Origin: Capillidium heterosporum
Taxonomy: Eukaryota; Entomophthoromycota; Entomophthoromycetes; Entomophthorales; Capillidiaceae
Length of the DNA stretch: 64,000 nt
Reading direction: 5' to 3'
Assembly: GCA_016630905.1 (NCBI GenBank)
Contig: WBMQ01000012.1
Location: 124,001 to 188,000 of the forward strand
Within the stretch, counting starts at the first letter, position 1, and each line of letters starts with the position of its first letter. The position numbers were made by a program, and so were the translations under genes. This document shows, piece by piece, positions 51,701-63,735 of the stretch. The notes under the pieces are model-generated. The model had not been told where the DNA came from, ran no database searches, and saw nothing but the letters and a program-made list of their open reading frames with translations.

Positions 51701-52525
51701 TTAAGGTCGCGGCGAGAGTAGGCAAGGTAGAGGTTTCAAGATGACTTCGTCACTACCTTTGTAGTCAGGAGGGAACCTTTGGTCAACTAATGATCGGTCC
51801 TTGGATTTTTCTAAAGCCTCTGTCACGTGCTTGAAGTTGCTGTCTTCGGAGCTGGCGCGGCTTGGGCAAGTGATGTTGGGGCTGCTGACCGAGTATCCCA
51901 ATTCCTAGGTGAGTGTTAGAAATTAAACTAAATAAAATATGTAAACTTGTACCTGAGGGTAAACTGGGTTCGAATTCCACAGACCAGTGCTTTTGGGGGA
52001 GATGAGTAGATTGGAAGGTCGTTCAGGGTGTACAACTTTACATGGGGGTGGTAACGTACACAGACTGAGTGGTCGATTCCTATGTAGTTGGCGAGGCGGA
52101 TCTGCCCTTTGAGAATCCAGCCTGGGCATAGTATGGGCTAGGACATCGAATAGGTTACCAGAGTAGTTGGTTTGGGGGTGGGTGGTGGTATCTTGAAAGA
52201 TGGTGTCAGCTGATGAGAAGGCTGACAGCGGTCGCAACATCTCTTCAGTGTACTTTGGTAAGGCACCATCGTCATTTAGCTTGTCTGATCTGTTAAAATC
52301 AATAGTCAAAGACTTGGAAGGGGTGTGTTTCCTCAATGTCAAATCGGAAAAAACAGAATCTTTGTCGTAGTCTAAACCTAGGTCGACGCTGTTGTTTACA
52401 TATCGCTTGGTGGATTTCAGCTTGAAATCGGATCGTTGCAAATCCATTATCCGGCTTAACCTTGCTGACCGTTCAAGCGCCTTCAACATCTTTTCGTCGA
52501 TTTCCAATGACCCTGGCTTACTCAT
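51701..52525 (-). CDS. Unknown protein, 258 aa, two exons
   Basis: Exon 1 is 52525-51953 (191 codons), the intron 51952-51905 (GTACAAG...CACCTAG, 48 nt) and exon 2 51904-51701 (GAATTGGG...); the phase-0 join gives NPVYPQELGYSVSS. I do not recognise a domain. It is polar and probably largely disordered. It begins with a basic helix (EIDEKMLKALERSARLSRIM), has a basic middle (KLKSTKRYVNN, HTPSKSLTIDF), and a Pro/Arg-rich stretch (PPRQLHRNRPLS). No signal peptide or membrane segment. A minus-strand TATATAG lies about 20-25 nt before the ATG. Composition is gene-like. Its neighbours are LTR-like copy B4 and a long spacer. Confidence 0.6.
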
Positions 52526-54602
52526 TTCACTGACTATTAAGTTGTAATCTATATAATATGAATTGTATTCCCAACTGTTGAGTTTAAAGTTGAACTTGAG
52601 CCAATCTCGTACAACCTACTACTTATTGGTGTCACTTGAATAAAGTCGTTCCTGTTTCCTTAGTGCCAGCCAAAGCTAAATGACCTGTAACGTATCCTTT
52701 CCTGACCTGAAGAAAAGCTGTTTTGGTATCAATGCCAGTAATCCAAACAATAGCCAAAAAGTATGTTGGTGGACAAACTAAATATTTACCAAGTGTTAAG
52801 TGTTGTTGCAACTTTGCTAACTCTATAGGGGGTCTTATCACGATGTAGTGTGTGGAGATGAAAAGTTAACCGGATTAAGTAACTGTCTAACCAAATTCTA
52901 CGATTTAACTTTCAAGTTGACTTCAAGGAGGATTGTTGGCCAATCGAAACCCGATCAAATTTCAAGCCTTCAGCTGGGATTGTGGCAGTTTGTGACTTGA
53001 GAGTAAGCCTGTGTAGCGGCATCGGTTCAGCCGTCAAATTTAATGGATGGAGTCGGCGCCTGCTTTGTTTTGCTGGGAGTAGTCTCACTTTTTACATGGA
53101 GATGCCAATTAACTTTATTCCTATATTTGGTAATCAGCCAATGTCAAGATTCTTGAAGAATTGGACTCCTATTTGGTGTCTATAAATTATCCAAGAATAA
53201 ATGTGCGAAATAGCAATATATTGCGAGTTGAAAATGTTCTTTTACTTTTATTAGAAGCTAATATATTGGGAGTGTCAGCTTGCATATGTGGTTCCTCTAC
53301 TAAATATGTAGATATGGTGTACTTTTCTTCTAGATTTCTACAGCTTTAATCATAGATCTATCTTGGCTTTAGTTATTCCGGCAGTTACTTTGAGTAGTCC
53401 TATTTGGAAGTATAGCTCCTATTTGGAAACAAAACTCCTATTCCGAAAGTAGCGGCACTTTTGGGGAACAAATGATCTATTTTCGAGCTAAAGTTGCCGC
53501 TGATTAGCAATAGAACTAAGCATATTTTTATAATACACTTTAGCACGTATTTATAGTTACACATAACTCAAATTTTATATAATTGATGATCTTTGTTGAT
53601 AAATTAACGCTATTTCTGCTATTGCATATTCAAGTTCAAATGGATATCTTATATATATATAATATTCGCTATAAAGTAGAGTTTTTATAGCTATTTGAAA
53701 GAATTTAATTGACTTTTATCATCACCTCCATATGGCTTAATTTACAACTTACAATATAATAAAGGATAATGCAGACTATTAAAATCTAAAGTATTATATC
53801 AGTTCAAGATCTGATATTTAACTTGAGAGGTAGTACATCACTAAAGTACATTTGAAACAAAAACATGCTATGTTTAACATTAAAGTATTTATCAGACACT
53901 ATCTCCCCATACACTTATAGGATATTTGCAATGTGGCAATGAAAAGATCACTAAAGTGTCGGCTAGTCTAAATATAAATAGTTTTGAGCACCATCTTCTA
54001 GAGATCTAAAAGGGAGAAACAGGATAGTCTTGTAAATATTCTATGTTGAATTAAAAGGCGATACTTTTAAAAGAACATAGCTACTGAATCCACTCTTGAT
54101 AATAAGAGATAGCGCTTAGTCAATGGTTTGGCTAGTAATTCCTATTACTTTTGTAAAGGAGAAACTAAATCTGATGTCTAAAGACAATATCCTATAACTT
54201 TAGATGTAGAATAGTGCTGTCCAGATTTATAGTTAAATCAGACTTGATAGAAACTGTATCAAGTTTTTGACATCCGAGATCACCAGCTATTTCTACTTTG
54301 AGCAACCAGGAAATTTGACTTCTAGCAAGCGAAACCATAGCTTTACTGGCAAAGGAATCGTCAAGTATCTCTGAACACACTACTTTGATCCACTATGTGT
54401 CTAGTATATAAGAATACACACTTCACCAAGAGCTGGAAACTTTAGCCATGTTCATTTGATGCCACTTCTTAAAATAGCAAGTCTATTTTTAGATCTGATA
54501 ATGGTGGAAATAGTCGAAAATAAGCATCATCACCCAAACACAAACCATTACTAAGGGTTGATCAAAAAACTTCAACTCCTTTAGCTACTGCCAACCTACA
54601 CA
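52526..54602. other. 2-kb spacer, no gene seen
   Basis: No supported gene on either strand. A 69-codon minus-strand frame (52841-52632; start would be GTG) looks protein-like (WITGIDTKTAFLQVRKGY) but has no ATG, family or neighbours. TATATAAG at 54403 may belong to the gene at 54603. Confidence 0.45.
53398..53460 (+). repeat. Degenerate tandem repeat CTCCTATTTGGAA
   Basis: Three adjacent units of about 20 bp (TCCTATTTGGAAG, TCCTATTTGGAAA, TCCTATTCCGAAAG); a further TCCTATTTGG is at 53166. No coding meaning seen. Confidence 0.5.
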
Positions 54603-56254
54603 ATGAAGTTCGACGAGAAGAGGTTTTTGAAGGACATACAGGTGGTAAGATGGTAGTGTTCCTCTTTTGATACTTATTTTTGGTTTACGTAGAACTATCA
54701 AAACCATCAGATTGTACACCAGCATGTCATGACAGCACTTAATAAATTTCAAGCATTTCAGTTAAAGTTTGATTCGTACCGAGGTAAAATTTATATGTAC
54801 CGTTTTATTTTAAACGCCCCTATTCAAATTTCATTGTGTACATAGAAAGTAATAATATTCAAGTACTTTTTATTAGATGTAATGCGAAATAATGGGCTGA
54901 GGAACGAGCCCAACACGGATAAAAATTTGGAAGCCAAGGAGAAACTTCTACGTCTGAAAGGTACGATAGCTATAAACTTTCACGGCCAAATGTACCACAT
55001 ACCTATGATGGTTTGGATACCTCTCAATTATCCCATCGCCCCTCCAATGCCGTTTGTGGACCCAACTCCCGAAATGCAGATTCAAATGTCTGCAACTGTA
55101 AAGCAGGATGGAAGGTTTGTACACCCCTACATCGACAACTGGACTTCCCATTCCGATTCATCGACCTTAATTCAGCTACTAGATATCATGCAAGTTGACT
55201 TTACTCATAGACCACCAGTTTTGTCTCGACCACCACCGATACCACCTCGTAACCACTCTATTTCAAGCGAACCTACAACTAAAGAAAGTGTAGTTCATGA
55301 GACCAAGATAAATCAGCGTTCTTTATCTCAGCCCGTGCCGTTGGTAAGCTCTACTTCTTTTCTGACATATCATTTTCACTATTTTACACGTATCTAATGA
55401 GGCATTCATTTATTCAAAATCTTACCCCAAAAGGAGCATTCACTTCAACCCTATTAAACTAATATTCATTCAATAGAGTTCAGCGACGTTCCCTGGGCAC
55501 CCAGTCAACATCACCGGGACACAATACATGTATCGAACACAGCCTCCAACCAGTAACCCCAATCCTAACCACAACCACGCCATGCCTATCCTAAAGCCAA
55601 CCCAAGTAAACTCAATTTTAGATAGCGACAACCCCATCGGAGACGTTAGGGCGCTCCAAACCAAGCTCTACGCAAAACTAAAGTACAGGTTCGATGCCTT
55701 TGACCACGAAAACCAGATGATCCGCCACCGCATCACCAGCGACAGTCAAAAGTTAAATCGGAATTCGTTGCGTATAAGGGCCTGCATGACCGATTTGGAG
55801 CAACTTAGTGTAAGCTAATATCCATATTGCCAGCTAACAATATTTAGAAACTGTGCGACAGCAACATAGCTCTGCTGGAGGAAACTAACCATAGACTAAA
55901 AGAAAACATCGACTTTATCCAGGCATTACCAGAGATATCCATTGAAGACATCCAGTTTGACCAGAATGCACTCTACATCCAGTAAATTTTCTACTGGGAT
56001 GAAAGCTAATACATTTTAGACTCACCGATCTGGTTGCCCAAGAAAACGCGTTGGAAGACGTGTACTACCAACTTTCCAAAGCTTTGTCCGACCAACTCAT
56101 CGATGTCTCTTCGTATATGCGGGTACAGTATTTATAAATCAATGGGTGTTTAACATGATTTTGTCTTTTGTAGGCAATCCGTCAGATAGCGCAAGATCAG
56201 TTTACAACAAGAGCCTTGATAGTCAAAATCAAAGGAATTTTATCGTTGCCTTGA
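54603..56254 (+). CDS. VPS23: ESCRT-I subunit Vps23/Tsg101, 416 aa, seven exons
   Basis: Exons: 54603-54644, 54693-54783, 54877-55343, 55477-55809, 55848-55981, 56020-56122 and 56174-56254; all joins keep one frame. The UEV domain (about residues 1-145) is clear in exon 3: LRLKGTIAINFHGQMYHIP, MVWIPLNYPIAPPMPFVDPT, the trait of a ubiquitin-conjugating fold without a catalytic Cys. A Pro-rich linker follows (RPPPIPPRNHS), then a predicted coiled coil (about 230-345). The C-terminal steadiness box (about 357-416) has LTDLVAQENALEDVYYQLSK and RQIAQDQFTTRALIVKI. Vps23 recognises ubiquitinated cargo on endosomes and recruits later ESCRT complexes for sorting into multivesicular bodies. The length is normal. 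A TATATAAG lies 200 nt upstream. Six short introns show that this region is a typical gene-bearing part of the genome. Confidence 0.93.
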
Positions 56255-57931
56255 TGTCAAAGATGTGTCTAGTTATAGTGTGGATTAAATAAGTTCCTTG
56301 TTGTGTAAATGGTTTGCTTTAAAATATAGGTTGATCGCTACTGCTGATATTAACAATAAACTATATTTATATACTATACTAGAGATATTTCAAAGGGATG
56401 TTTTAAAAGTTATTAATGATACATTTATAACGATCATCAAGGCAATAAAATGTTAATGAAATCAAAACTATACAGTGTGTTTATTCAAGTTCCAAATAGT
56501 ATTTTATTAAAATTTTAAATATACAGTCATAGGAGACTAATTCGCTTTTCAAATATTGCCCACTTTATTCATTTACCTAGCCTTTGCCTATAGTTTGATG
56601 TAAAACAAACTCGACCACCCAACACTTATGGTATGAATTTATTTAACCCAATTCAGCTGTAACAAATACCTATATACTTACCAATCTATAAAGCCTAAAT
56701 ATTTAATAGTTTATTGCCTATATTAACAAAGTACAATCAAACTATTCAACCCTATATTGAAAAATGGCGTTGTTAAAGCCTTACCCTTTTCGTACCTACT
56801 TGTATGTATATAAACAATTCTTATAAGATAAGGTTGAACCTGATATCAACAAATATTATCCGTTTTTCCCATTCATGCCTTAAAACCACATATTTAGTCA
56901 AAGGGTTTTAAGGTGTGGTATGTCCCTCTCGTAGACGTATCCATTGACTAACAATGCGCTTCTACCTTGAAAATGCCCTTGCAAATTTAGATGGAACGAT
57001 CTTTAGATGGTTTAAGAGCCATAGAAATATACGTCCCTTCACTTCAAGATCCTTAAAGCGATGCACCTGTAAATTAGATCACAAGTGTAGATGCGCCTGA
57101 TTCTTGCAAAGAAATTTGCTCTAGTTTTGGCTGATAGCAATTTTCCGTACCCACATTCAGCAACTTTGCAAACTTTAGCTGGCTTCCTTGACAACACCCA
57201 TCTAATAAAAGTGGTACATATGCATCCGTTTATTAAGTTTATGCTTTTCTCCTCAACACTACCAAGTGGATAACTATGGTCTCAACAAATCCACACCATC
57301 GAATGCAATTTTAACCAAATGGAGACAGTGTTGATAAACTAGCGGAATTAATAGCTTTTGGAATAGTTCACTAAAATTTGTTGGTAAATTAAGTGGCAAT
57401 TAATCTTGTAAGCGTATGGTTAGCTGGATTAATTATAGGGCGCCACGCTGTCCATCGGACCAACTAAAGTGTGCCCGGGTTTCATGGATTTACCTTGGTA
57501 GGGCGTACGGATCACAGCATTTAGGAAAGGAATGGCAACTAGCATCCAAACTCGTATCTCCAAATCCTAGCACAAGTTACGTACCATCCCATTCAATGTC
57601 TTGGAATAGTTTGAGCTACAGCTCTGAACTAAATATCATTTCTCCTTGGTTTTTAGCCAATGAGCGGCGTTTGGTTGGATGTGAGTCAATATCTCACTCC
57701 TATGAAGCTTATTTTGGGGTCAGCTAAATTTTGGCCACTCTGATACTCTTATTCACTTAATATTTTGCCACTTCAACCCCAATTTATCGTAGGTTTTAGT
57801 TTATATTCGATTCTAAGGCGATATACCTGTATAGATACTTAGTTTTGCCTTTAGTACTTAGCGATATATTGCCTTCACCTTCTTCTAGCTTTAATTTAAT
57901 TGTTTTTGGTACTAGTGTAATTTTAATCGAG
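56255..57931. other. Spacer between Vps23 and Ras, no gene convincingly seen
   Basis: A frame of 103 codons at 57416-57727 has locally higher GC but odd composition (many Trp and Ser) and no motif, and it sits in the likely Ras promoter. I do not call it. Confidence 0.5.
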
Positions 57932-58787
57932 ATGATGCTCTACAAACTTGTCGTTCTTGGGGATGGTGGCGTTGGAAAGGTAAGCTTTTTTAACTGGACG
58001 AGCTTTAATAACTTTTCCAAACAATTTACAGACCGCCTTGACGATTCAGGTACTTTTTGCTCTACATTTCCTATATTAATTTCTTTATAGCTGTGTCTAA
58101 ATCACTTTGTCGGTAAGCGATATTCTTATGCGTTTATAGTACTAATTTTGTTGAAAATTGGTTTATATTCCTATAGAGGTATGTTTAAATGCTTATATAA
58201 ATGCTCATCCGTCTTTAGACATACGACCCAACGATTGAAGACTCCTACCGTAAACAAGTTGTCATTGACGATGCGGCTTGCGTCCTAGAAGTATTGGATA
58301 CGGCTGGACAAGGTACTACATTTTTATGCCGTTTTCTAAAAGTTACTTAGAGGAATACACCGCTCTACGTGATCAATGGATCAGGTACTTTAAGTATAGT
58401 AATTAGCTTTAACCAATTTCCAACAGAGATGGCGAAGGTTTTTTACTAGTTTACTCCATCACTTCACGCTCAACTTTCGAACGCGTCGAACGCTACCGCG
58501 ACCAGATTTTACGGGTTAAAGACAACGAAGAGACTCCGATGATTCTCGTTGGTAACAAGGCTGACAAGGTGACGGAGCGTGAAGTATCACGCGAAGAAGG
58601 TGTCACCTTGGCTCGAAAACTCAGCTGCGACTTTGTGGAATCCTCAGCCAAAGCCTGTATCAACGTGGAGAAGGCTTTTTACCAAGTAGTTCGCATAATA
58701 AGAGAGGAGCAGGGCTTCAAGGAAGCTCCTAAGCGCGGTGGAAGTGTCCGCAACAACAAGAAATCGAAAAAATGCGTAGCCTTATAA
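57932..58787 (+). CDS. Ras-family small GTPase, 192 aa, seven exons including a 2-nt exon
   Basis: Exons: 57932-57979, 58032-58049, 58091-58112, 58177-58178, 58219-58312, 58351-58384 and 58427-58787. The joined protein has every G motif: the P-loop GDGGVGKT, the switch I/effector region [12 protein letters not shown], the switch II DTAGQEEY with Gln61, NKAD and the SAK box. It ends KKSKKCVAL, a CAAX box whose final Leu predicts geranylgeranylation, preceded by a polybasic stretch for membrane binding. Ras proteins cycle between GTP and GDP to relay signals on membranes. Gln at position 61 and the effector loop favour Ras over Rap. Six introns in under 900 bp is dense for this window. Either ATG 57932 or 57935 may start. 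The 2-nt exon is required by frame and by the conserved FVETYDPT sequence. Confidence 0.94.
58177..58178 (+). other. Predicted 2-nt microexon (AG) of the Ras gene
   Basis: Upstream intron 58113-58176 (GTAAGC...CTATAG, 64 nt) and downstream intron 58179-58218 (GTATGT...TTTAG, 40 nt) both have good borders. GTC G + AG + ACA TAC yields Val-Glu-Thr-Tyr as the Ras family requires; skipping AG shifts the frame. Confidence 0.7.
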
Positions 58788-60748
58788 TTGACCTGTCGAG
58801 CCTCCAGCGACCCATCGACCTAGCGACTCAGTTACCCAGTACCTCGCCTACTTTAATCGCCCTTTTGAACCAATGGGCCTCTAATCCTACCTTTTCGTCA
58901 TATTAAACTATATTACATCCTTTTACTAATCAAAGGCCCCCTTTCGCAAAGATCCTGTGTGCTACTCCTTTGGTTTTAAACGCGCTTTCAGTTCTCCTTT
59001 ACCACCTATCCCTTTATATCCGACCCTAATTATCTTTAACTCCCTTGATCATCCGTATGCTACCAACGTTAGATGTTAACGGCAACCCGGCCTACCCCCT
59101 TGGACCCACCTTAAAATTAATATCTGAGCCTAGCTAATGTTAACTCTACGATAGTAATTTTTAACATTTAAAAGAATTTTCTCTCATATAACTTGTTTCT
59201 ATATTTATGTATGCTAAAGTAATTTAGTATTAGCTGTTTTCATTTTTATATTGAGAACCTCCACCTATTAGTTATATTGGCAGTTTTTTCAAAGATCGGT
59301 TTAATAGGCTCTTGTATAGAGATGTATTCGTTCCAAAAAGTTATTGCAGCTGAACCTGGTGAATGGTTACACATAGAAGACAGCGGAGAAATAGGGTAGA
59401 AATAGAATCATTTGTGAAAGGAAAACTAAAAAGGAACAGATGAGCTATGTCGAACAAAGGTAATGACTCATGGAGGTTTGAGAATGAATGCAAAAAGTCC
59501 ATAAAGAAATGATTTTGAAAATATGATGGACAAAGGTAACAAACTAGGAAAACCAGTATGAATCCATGAGTTAGCGTAATCCTCATATGAACAGGAAGCA
59601 AAAGGTTAGAAAATGCAATGCAATGGTCATATGGAAGGAAATATGAAGTGGGTATATTTACAGATTAGCTGAAAAGATATACAAGGCGTTTGGGATATTA
59701 AAGTGAAGGGTATTGGAAACTTAGAACTTATTCATAGCTCTGGGATGGCATCTTGGCTTTTATAGTCTTATCTACAAACAATTATTCTTCTCAAGGTACG
59801 AACAGGTTCCATCAATTGGTAGCACCATGATCTTTATTCACATATATATTTCCAAGATGATGCGATCAGACAATCTTTTCAATAGTATACTACAGTAGAA
59901 CTATCGATTTGTGAAAGTAAAAATATTATTCTTTACATAATGGAACTTCAATGTTTTGAAAGTTAAAAAAGGTAATTAGTTGGTTATAAAGGAATTTTCA
60001 CAAGTTGACAATTTCGAAACAGCAAGAGTATTGTATTTCAACATTTAAATTCTATTTTTGCAAGATTCACTAATATATTAATCCACAGCACATGTGATCC
60101 ATTTATTGCTTCAACTCGTGTATAGAAATGCTGATTCTTACTTTCAATACAGCTAAAGCTGTAGAAGCGCAAGGTTTGCAAGATGGTCTTAAATTGGAAT
60201 CCAGTTAAGCAGTCATGTTTAAACTTTTATATCAAAATTTTGATTCTAGGGGTCATACAGGCACTTTCTTCAAAGAGGTCTTTAGATATAAACATTTCTC
60301 AATTTAATAATATAATGGCAGCCTTAGATAAATATTGAATGGTTAGTTAGATCCATCATGAGTGAATAGCTTCTACGAAATTGCTTCACTTCCAAATAAA
60401 CACATTTTTTGATGAGACAAGCTGACTATCATTACATTTACAACTTGAAATGTTGGTATTTAAGTTTAATTTGGTAGAAATCTACATTGAAAATACATCT
60501 ATATTTTAGTAAAAGAAAACTAATAAAAATAAGGGTAGAGTTGTCAAATATTCAAACTAAAATCGACAGATAACAGCATGGTCCTTTCCACCTATATGTA
60601 GGTTATTATGACTGCAACCTGTACATTAATTTCAATAAAGTATACAAAAATAAGAAACTATAATAAGCATTTGTTCAACTATTATAAAATAGACGATATA
60701 CTAATTAATTTTACAAAAATTAGCTAAGATAACTACAACACGCAGCCC
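58788..60748. other. 2-kb spacer, no gene seen
   Basis: 3' flanks of Ras and of the F-box gene, facing each other. A minus-strand frame at 59341-59601 lacks an ATG and looks antisense to a purine-rich stretch. Confidence 0.55.
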
Positions 60749-62020
60749 TTAATACTCATCTACTTTTGAATAGCCTATGATGGAATTTGGTGCCATGTGT
60801 CTAACCCATTCCATAAACATAGTTTCGGATTTGGGAACAGTAACGAATTGTAGGCTTAATTTCCCTTTCCTTTCAGCTTCATTGAACGTAGAGCTTTCAA
60901 AAACATCCAACGATGGATTGTAATTTACTAGTGTTAGATTGACTAGAGATAGCAATTGGAACTGTACTACCTTCAAAAAGTTGAGATTGAGGTCAAAATA
61001 TCCTTTCAACACCATGCTAATGATGGGGCTAGAACATTCCAATCTACTGAAATGGGTATCGACAATTCTACCTTCGAGGAGTATATAAGCTAACTTGGGT
61101 AGTGAAAATAGGATGGTCATCGATTCCTTATTGAAACCTTCAAGGATTTGTAGGTTGATATACTTCAAGCTTTCAAAGTTTGGCCTGTCCTTAACGGTTA
61201 CCCGCCCTACACCAAAAGTTAAACTTCGTAACCTAGGCAGCCCTTGTTTCCTAAAGTAGTGGTAGTGTGCCAAGTTTGTATGGACGATGGTGAAAGCTAA
61301 AATATTCGGAAAGCTTTCGAAACCTACCCTTTTGATAATGTCGATGGAACGCCCATACACACTAAGCTTCTTCAAATTTGAAAAGGTAGTTGGGATACAG
61401 TTTGTATCAGATTGGTAGTTGTCGATACGGAGCCCCAGTACCTTGAGGCTAGGGAACCTCCTATTTATATGAACTAAGATGTGCTGATTGCAACAATGTA
61501 GCTGTAATTGCAACTTCCTAAGCTGAGGAGTCTCAAACAGATCTATTACCTTAAAACTTTCTATTGAGCCTGACATTATATTGAGCTGAAAACGTTCTAA
61601 GCCCTCGACAACATACTTAAATTCCATTTTTTGTGGAAATGGTTCATAGAGGTACAATTGAAGTTGTTTTAGCTTTATCTGTAAAGTGGATAGCTGCTCG
61701 TACTCTTCTGTCTTACCTTTCTTACAAACTACATCTAACCTTTCTAGCCTGGGGAACAGATGTTGGGATTGAAAAAAGCCGGGAGACATGTCGTACTCAA
61801 ATCGCTTTACAAACTTTTGGACTCTACTTTTAAATTCTCGGCAGTCATTATTTTCGTACATCTGGTAAGGGTTCACCTCTTCATATTTCTTTGCTAATAA
61901 GATGTTGTAGAATGTTCTGTTACAGGTGCTTAGTCTTATGGAATCGTCCTTTTCCAAGTAGTTTAGGGTTTCCTCGATTATCTGGTCAGGTAGGATGCTA
62001 AAATTTAAGCTGGCGCTCAT
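60749..62020 (-). CDS. F-box / leucine-rich-repeat-like protein, 423 aa
   Basis: Single exon, ATG 62020. Residues about 8-50 resemble an F-box (LPDQIIEETLNYLEKDDSIRLSTC, then FYNILLAKKY), which docks to Skp1 in SCF ubiquitin ligases. The remainder is a series of irregular Leu-rich strand-turn units of about 25-30 residues: FPRLERLDVVCKK, LRKLQLQLHCC, FPSLKVLGLRI, FSNLKKLSVYG, LPRLRSLTFGVG and LPKLAYILLEG. This is the usual architecture of substrate-recognising F-box/LRR proteins. A minus-strand TATATAAATAG lies 47-57 nt before the ATG. The F-box itself is divergent, so the Skp1 link is inferred; the LRR-like part is clear. Substrate unknown. Confidence 0.85.
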   Translation of the reverse strand: MSASLNFSILPDQIIEETLNYLEKDDSIRLSTCNRTFYNILLAKKYEEVNPYQMYENNDCREFKSRVQKFVKRFEYDMSPGFFQSQHLFPRLERLDVVCKKGKTEEYEQLSTLQIKLKQLQLYLYEPFPQKMEFKYVVEGLERFQLNIMSGSIESFKVIDLFETPQLRKLQLQLHCCNQHILVHINRRFPSLKVLGLRIDNYQSDTNCIPTTFSNLKKLSVYGRSIDIIKRVGFESFPNILAFTIVHTNLAHYHYFRKQGLPRLRSLTFGVGRVTVKDRPNFESLKYINLQILEGFNKESMTILFSLPKLAYILLEGRIVDTHFSRLECSSPIISMVLKGYFDLNLNFLKVVQFQLLSLVNLTLVNYNPSLDVFESSTFNEAERKGKLSLQFVTVPKSETMFMEWVRHMAPNSIIGYSKVDEY

Positions 62021-62066
62021 CTTTTTAGTTCTATAAACAAAACTTAGGTTGGAAGGTAGCAGTTCT

Positions 62067-62077
62067 CTATTTATATA
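62067..62077 (-). promoter_or_regulatory. TATA box of the F-box gene
   Basis: TATATAAATAG on the minus strand, about 50 nt upstream of ATG 62020. Confidence 0.65.
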
Positions 62078-62906
62078 CCATCTAGCTTGTGCACAGTTCT
62101 ATTTCCCCTACAATACATTTCTCCCTTTATTCTAAAAAGCTTTATATAGAAGGTAATGTAAATCTAGCCTTTAATAGACCCATGCGCATCTCTACTACTA
62201 ACAGCTGGATCAATAGATGTGCATGTCTACTTAAACTTTTACATTTCATTAAAAGCTAACTTGATGGGTATTTTGAGTTTATTGATGGTAGTTCCCCACT
62301 GATATTTAAATTTCGCCGCTGCAAAGCTTTACTAGCTTATTAATTCGCAATATGAAGAATCGTTCAACTTCACTTCATGTATAGAGCAGCCACTTTTGTT
62401 TACCACAATAAATTTGAAAACAATATTAAACTAGCAATACTCAAGTTTGTTGGCTTCAATTCCATTTTGCAGTTTCCATATGCTTTTAGTATATATTTTC
62501 CCTAAAAAATATGAGTTCAGAGGCGTCAGTTTCATCTTGGGATTGAAAATATATACCAAGAATCTAGATCTTAAACTAAGGTTCAATTAGGAAGTTAAAG
62601 ACCTTAATTTTATACCAAATTATTGATTTGGAGATATCTAGATATCCTCAAAATCCTTAGATGTAGATTCGCATCAGCTTAATGCAAAGGTAGTTTTAGA
62701 CTTATATTAAACAATCAGTTTACCGTGAATGAGTAGCTTGTATATAACTTCACTTTTCTATAGGCAAGTTGGTTATTGTTATGTTTACAATTTAAACTAT
62801 TTGTCTACTAGGCCTATGGATTCGAAAAGAGTATCTAAAATTGGTAAGGTAAAAGTAACAAATGTTGGAGGCAAAGAATGTTGACTTGCTGAAATAGAGT
62901 CAATAG
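62078..62906. other. Intergenic, no gene seen
   Basis: AT-rich spacer between the F-box promoter and LTR-like copy B5. Confidence 0.55.
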
Positions 62907-63735
62907 TGTAAGGAAATCTCCAGAGATTCTGGGCTAAGCTTGGGATAAGCCAACATAGTGATGACCATACCAGTAAAACTAAAGAAGCTCAAAGCCTTGT
63001 TTTGACAGTTGATACTTTAGTGGTAATCTGGACTCAGAAGTAATTCGTAAAGACGGAGGCTATAGTTGTGATGAGGCCAAGGAGTGCAGTAATATCTGTT
63101 GGAGTCGAGATCCAAAGCTCAAGTAATTCTCAATATAATATAATCGGTTCTAATTCTGATTATAAGCGATTCTGGTCTGATGTTAATTCTTTTGAATCTA
63201 AGCTAATCTTAATATAGCGTTAGCTGTAATCCTAATTTCAAGCTATTCCAAGCTATTGCGATTCTAATTCAATGCTCACAGGGAGTCAATACTAAAAGGA
63301 ATTGAAAGGTATGTGGTAGTTATAACACAAGGAGTTGAGATATTTATTATAAAATAGGTATTTGTCTGAAAGCTATACAGGCCAGGGAGGTTTATATAGG
63401 GGTAGGGGTAGAGGTAGGCGGCGGGATGGAGATACCGATAGCGAATGTATCATTAAGAAGACAGTTTGTGTTTATCATGCCTTGAAGATATGCCAAAATA
63501 ATACATTCATAAAGCATTGCAGCCCACAAAATAATCAGTATTCACTGGGGATCGATGAGTTGGTTCAGTTTGGAGGTTCTGCGTTTGTGTTAAGAATCCA
63601 CCTTTCTAGAGTTGATTCTTATGCAGCTGAAACCTAATCTATTACTGGATCGAAAAGGCTTTAGAACTAGCGTTTGGCCAGCTAGGAGGATTGTCCAGCT
63701 GATTCTCTAAAGAAACCTTCCGAGGCTTCGTTACA
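62907..63735 (-). repeat. LTR-like repeat family B, copy B5 (829 bp, diverged)
   Basis: The minus strand runs from TGTAACGAAGCCTCGG to GATTTCCTTACA, the most diverged family B copy. The TATA region (CCTATATAAACC) is near 63395, and the mini-ORF is recognisable (GATATTACTGCACTCCTTGG) but has stops and frameshifts. The plus-strand frame at 63362-63637 is antisense to this repeat and not a gene. Confidence 0.72.

Noticed and set aside
51961-51980. GGGTTCGAATTCC, which resembles a tRNA T-arm
   Set aside because: It lies inside exon 1 of the unknown gene and no acceptor stem or A-box can be fitted around it.
52632-52841. Protein-looking 69-codon minus-strand frame
   Set aside because: No ATG, no recognisable family and no partner exons seen; could be a relic but cannot be supported.
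57416-57727. 103-codon frame upstream of Ras
   Set aside because: Locally GC-rich, but unusual amino-acid composition, no motif, and it lies in the probable Ras promoter.
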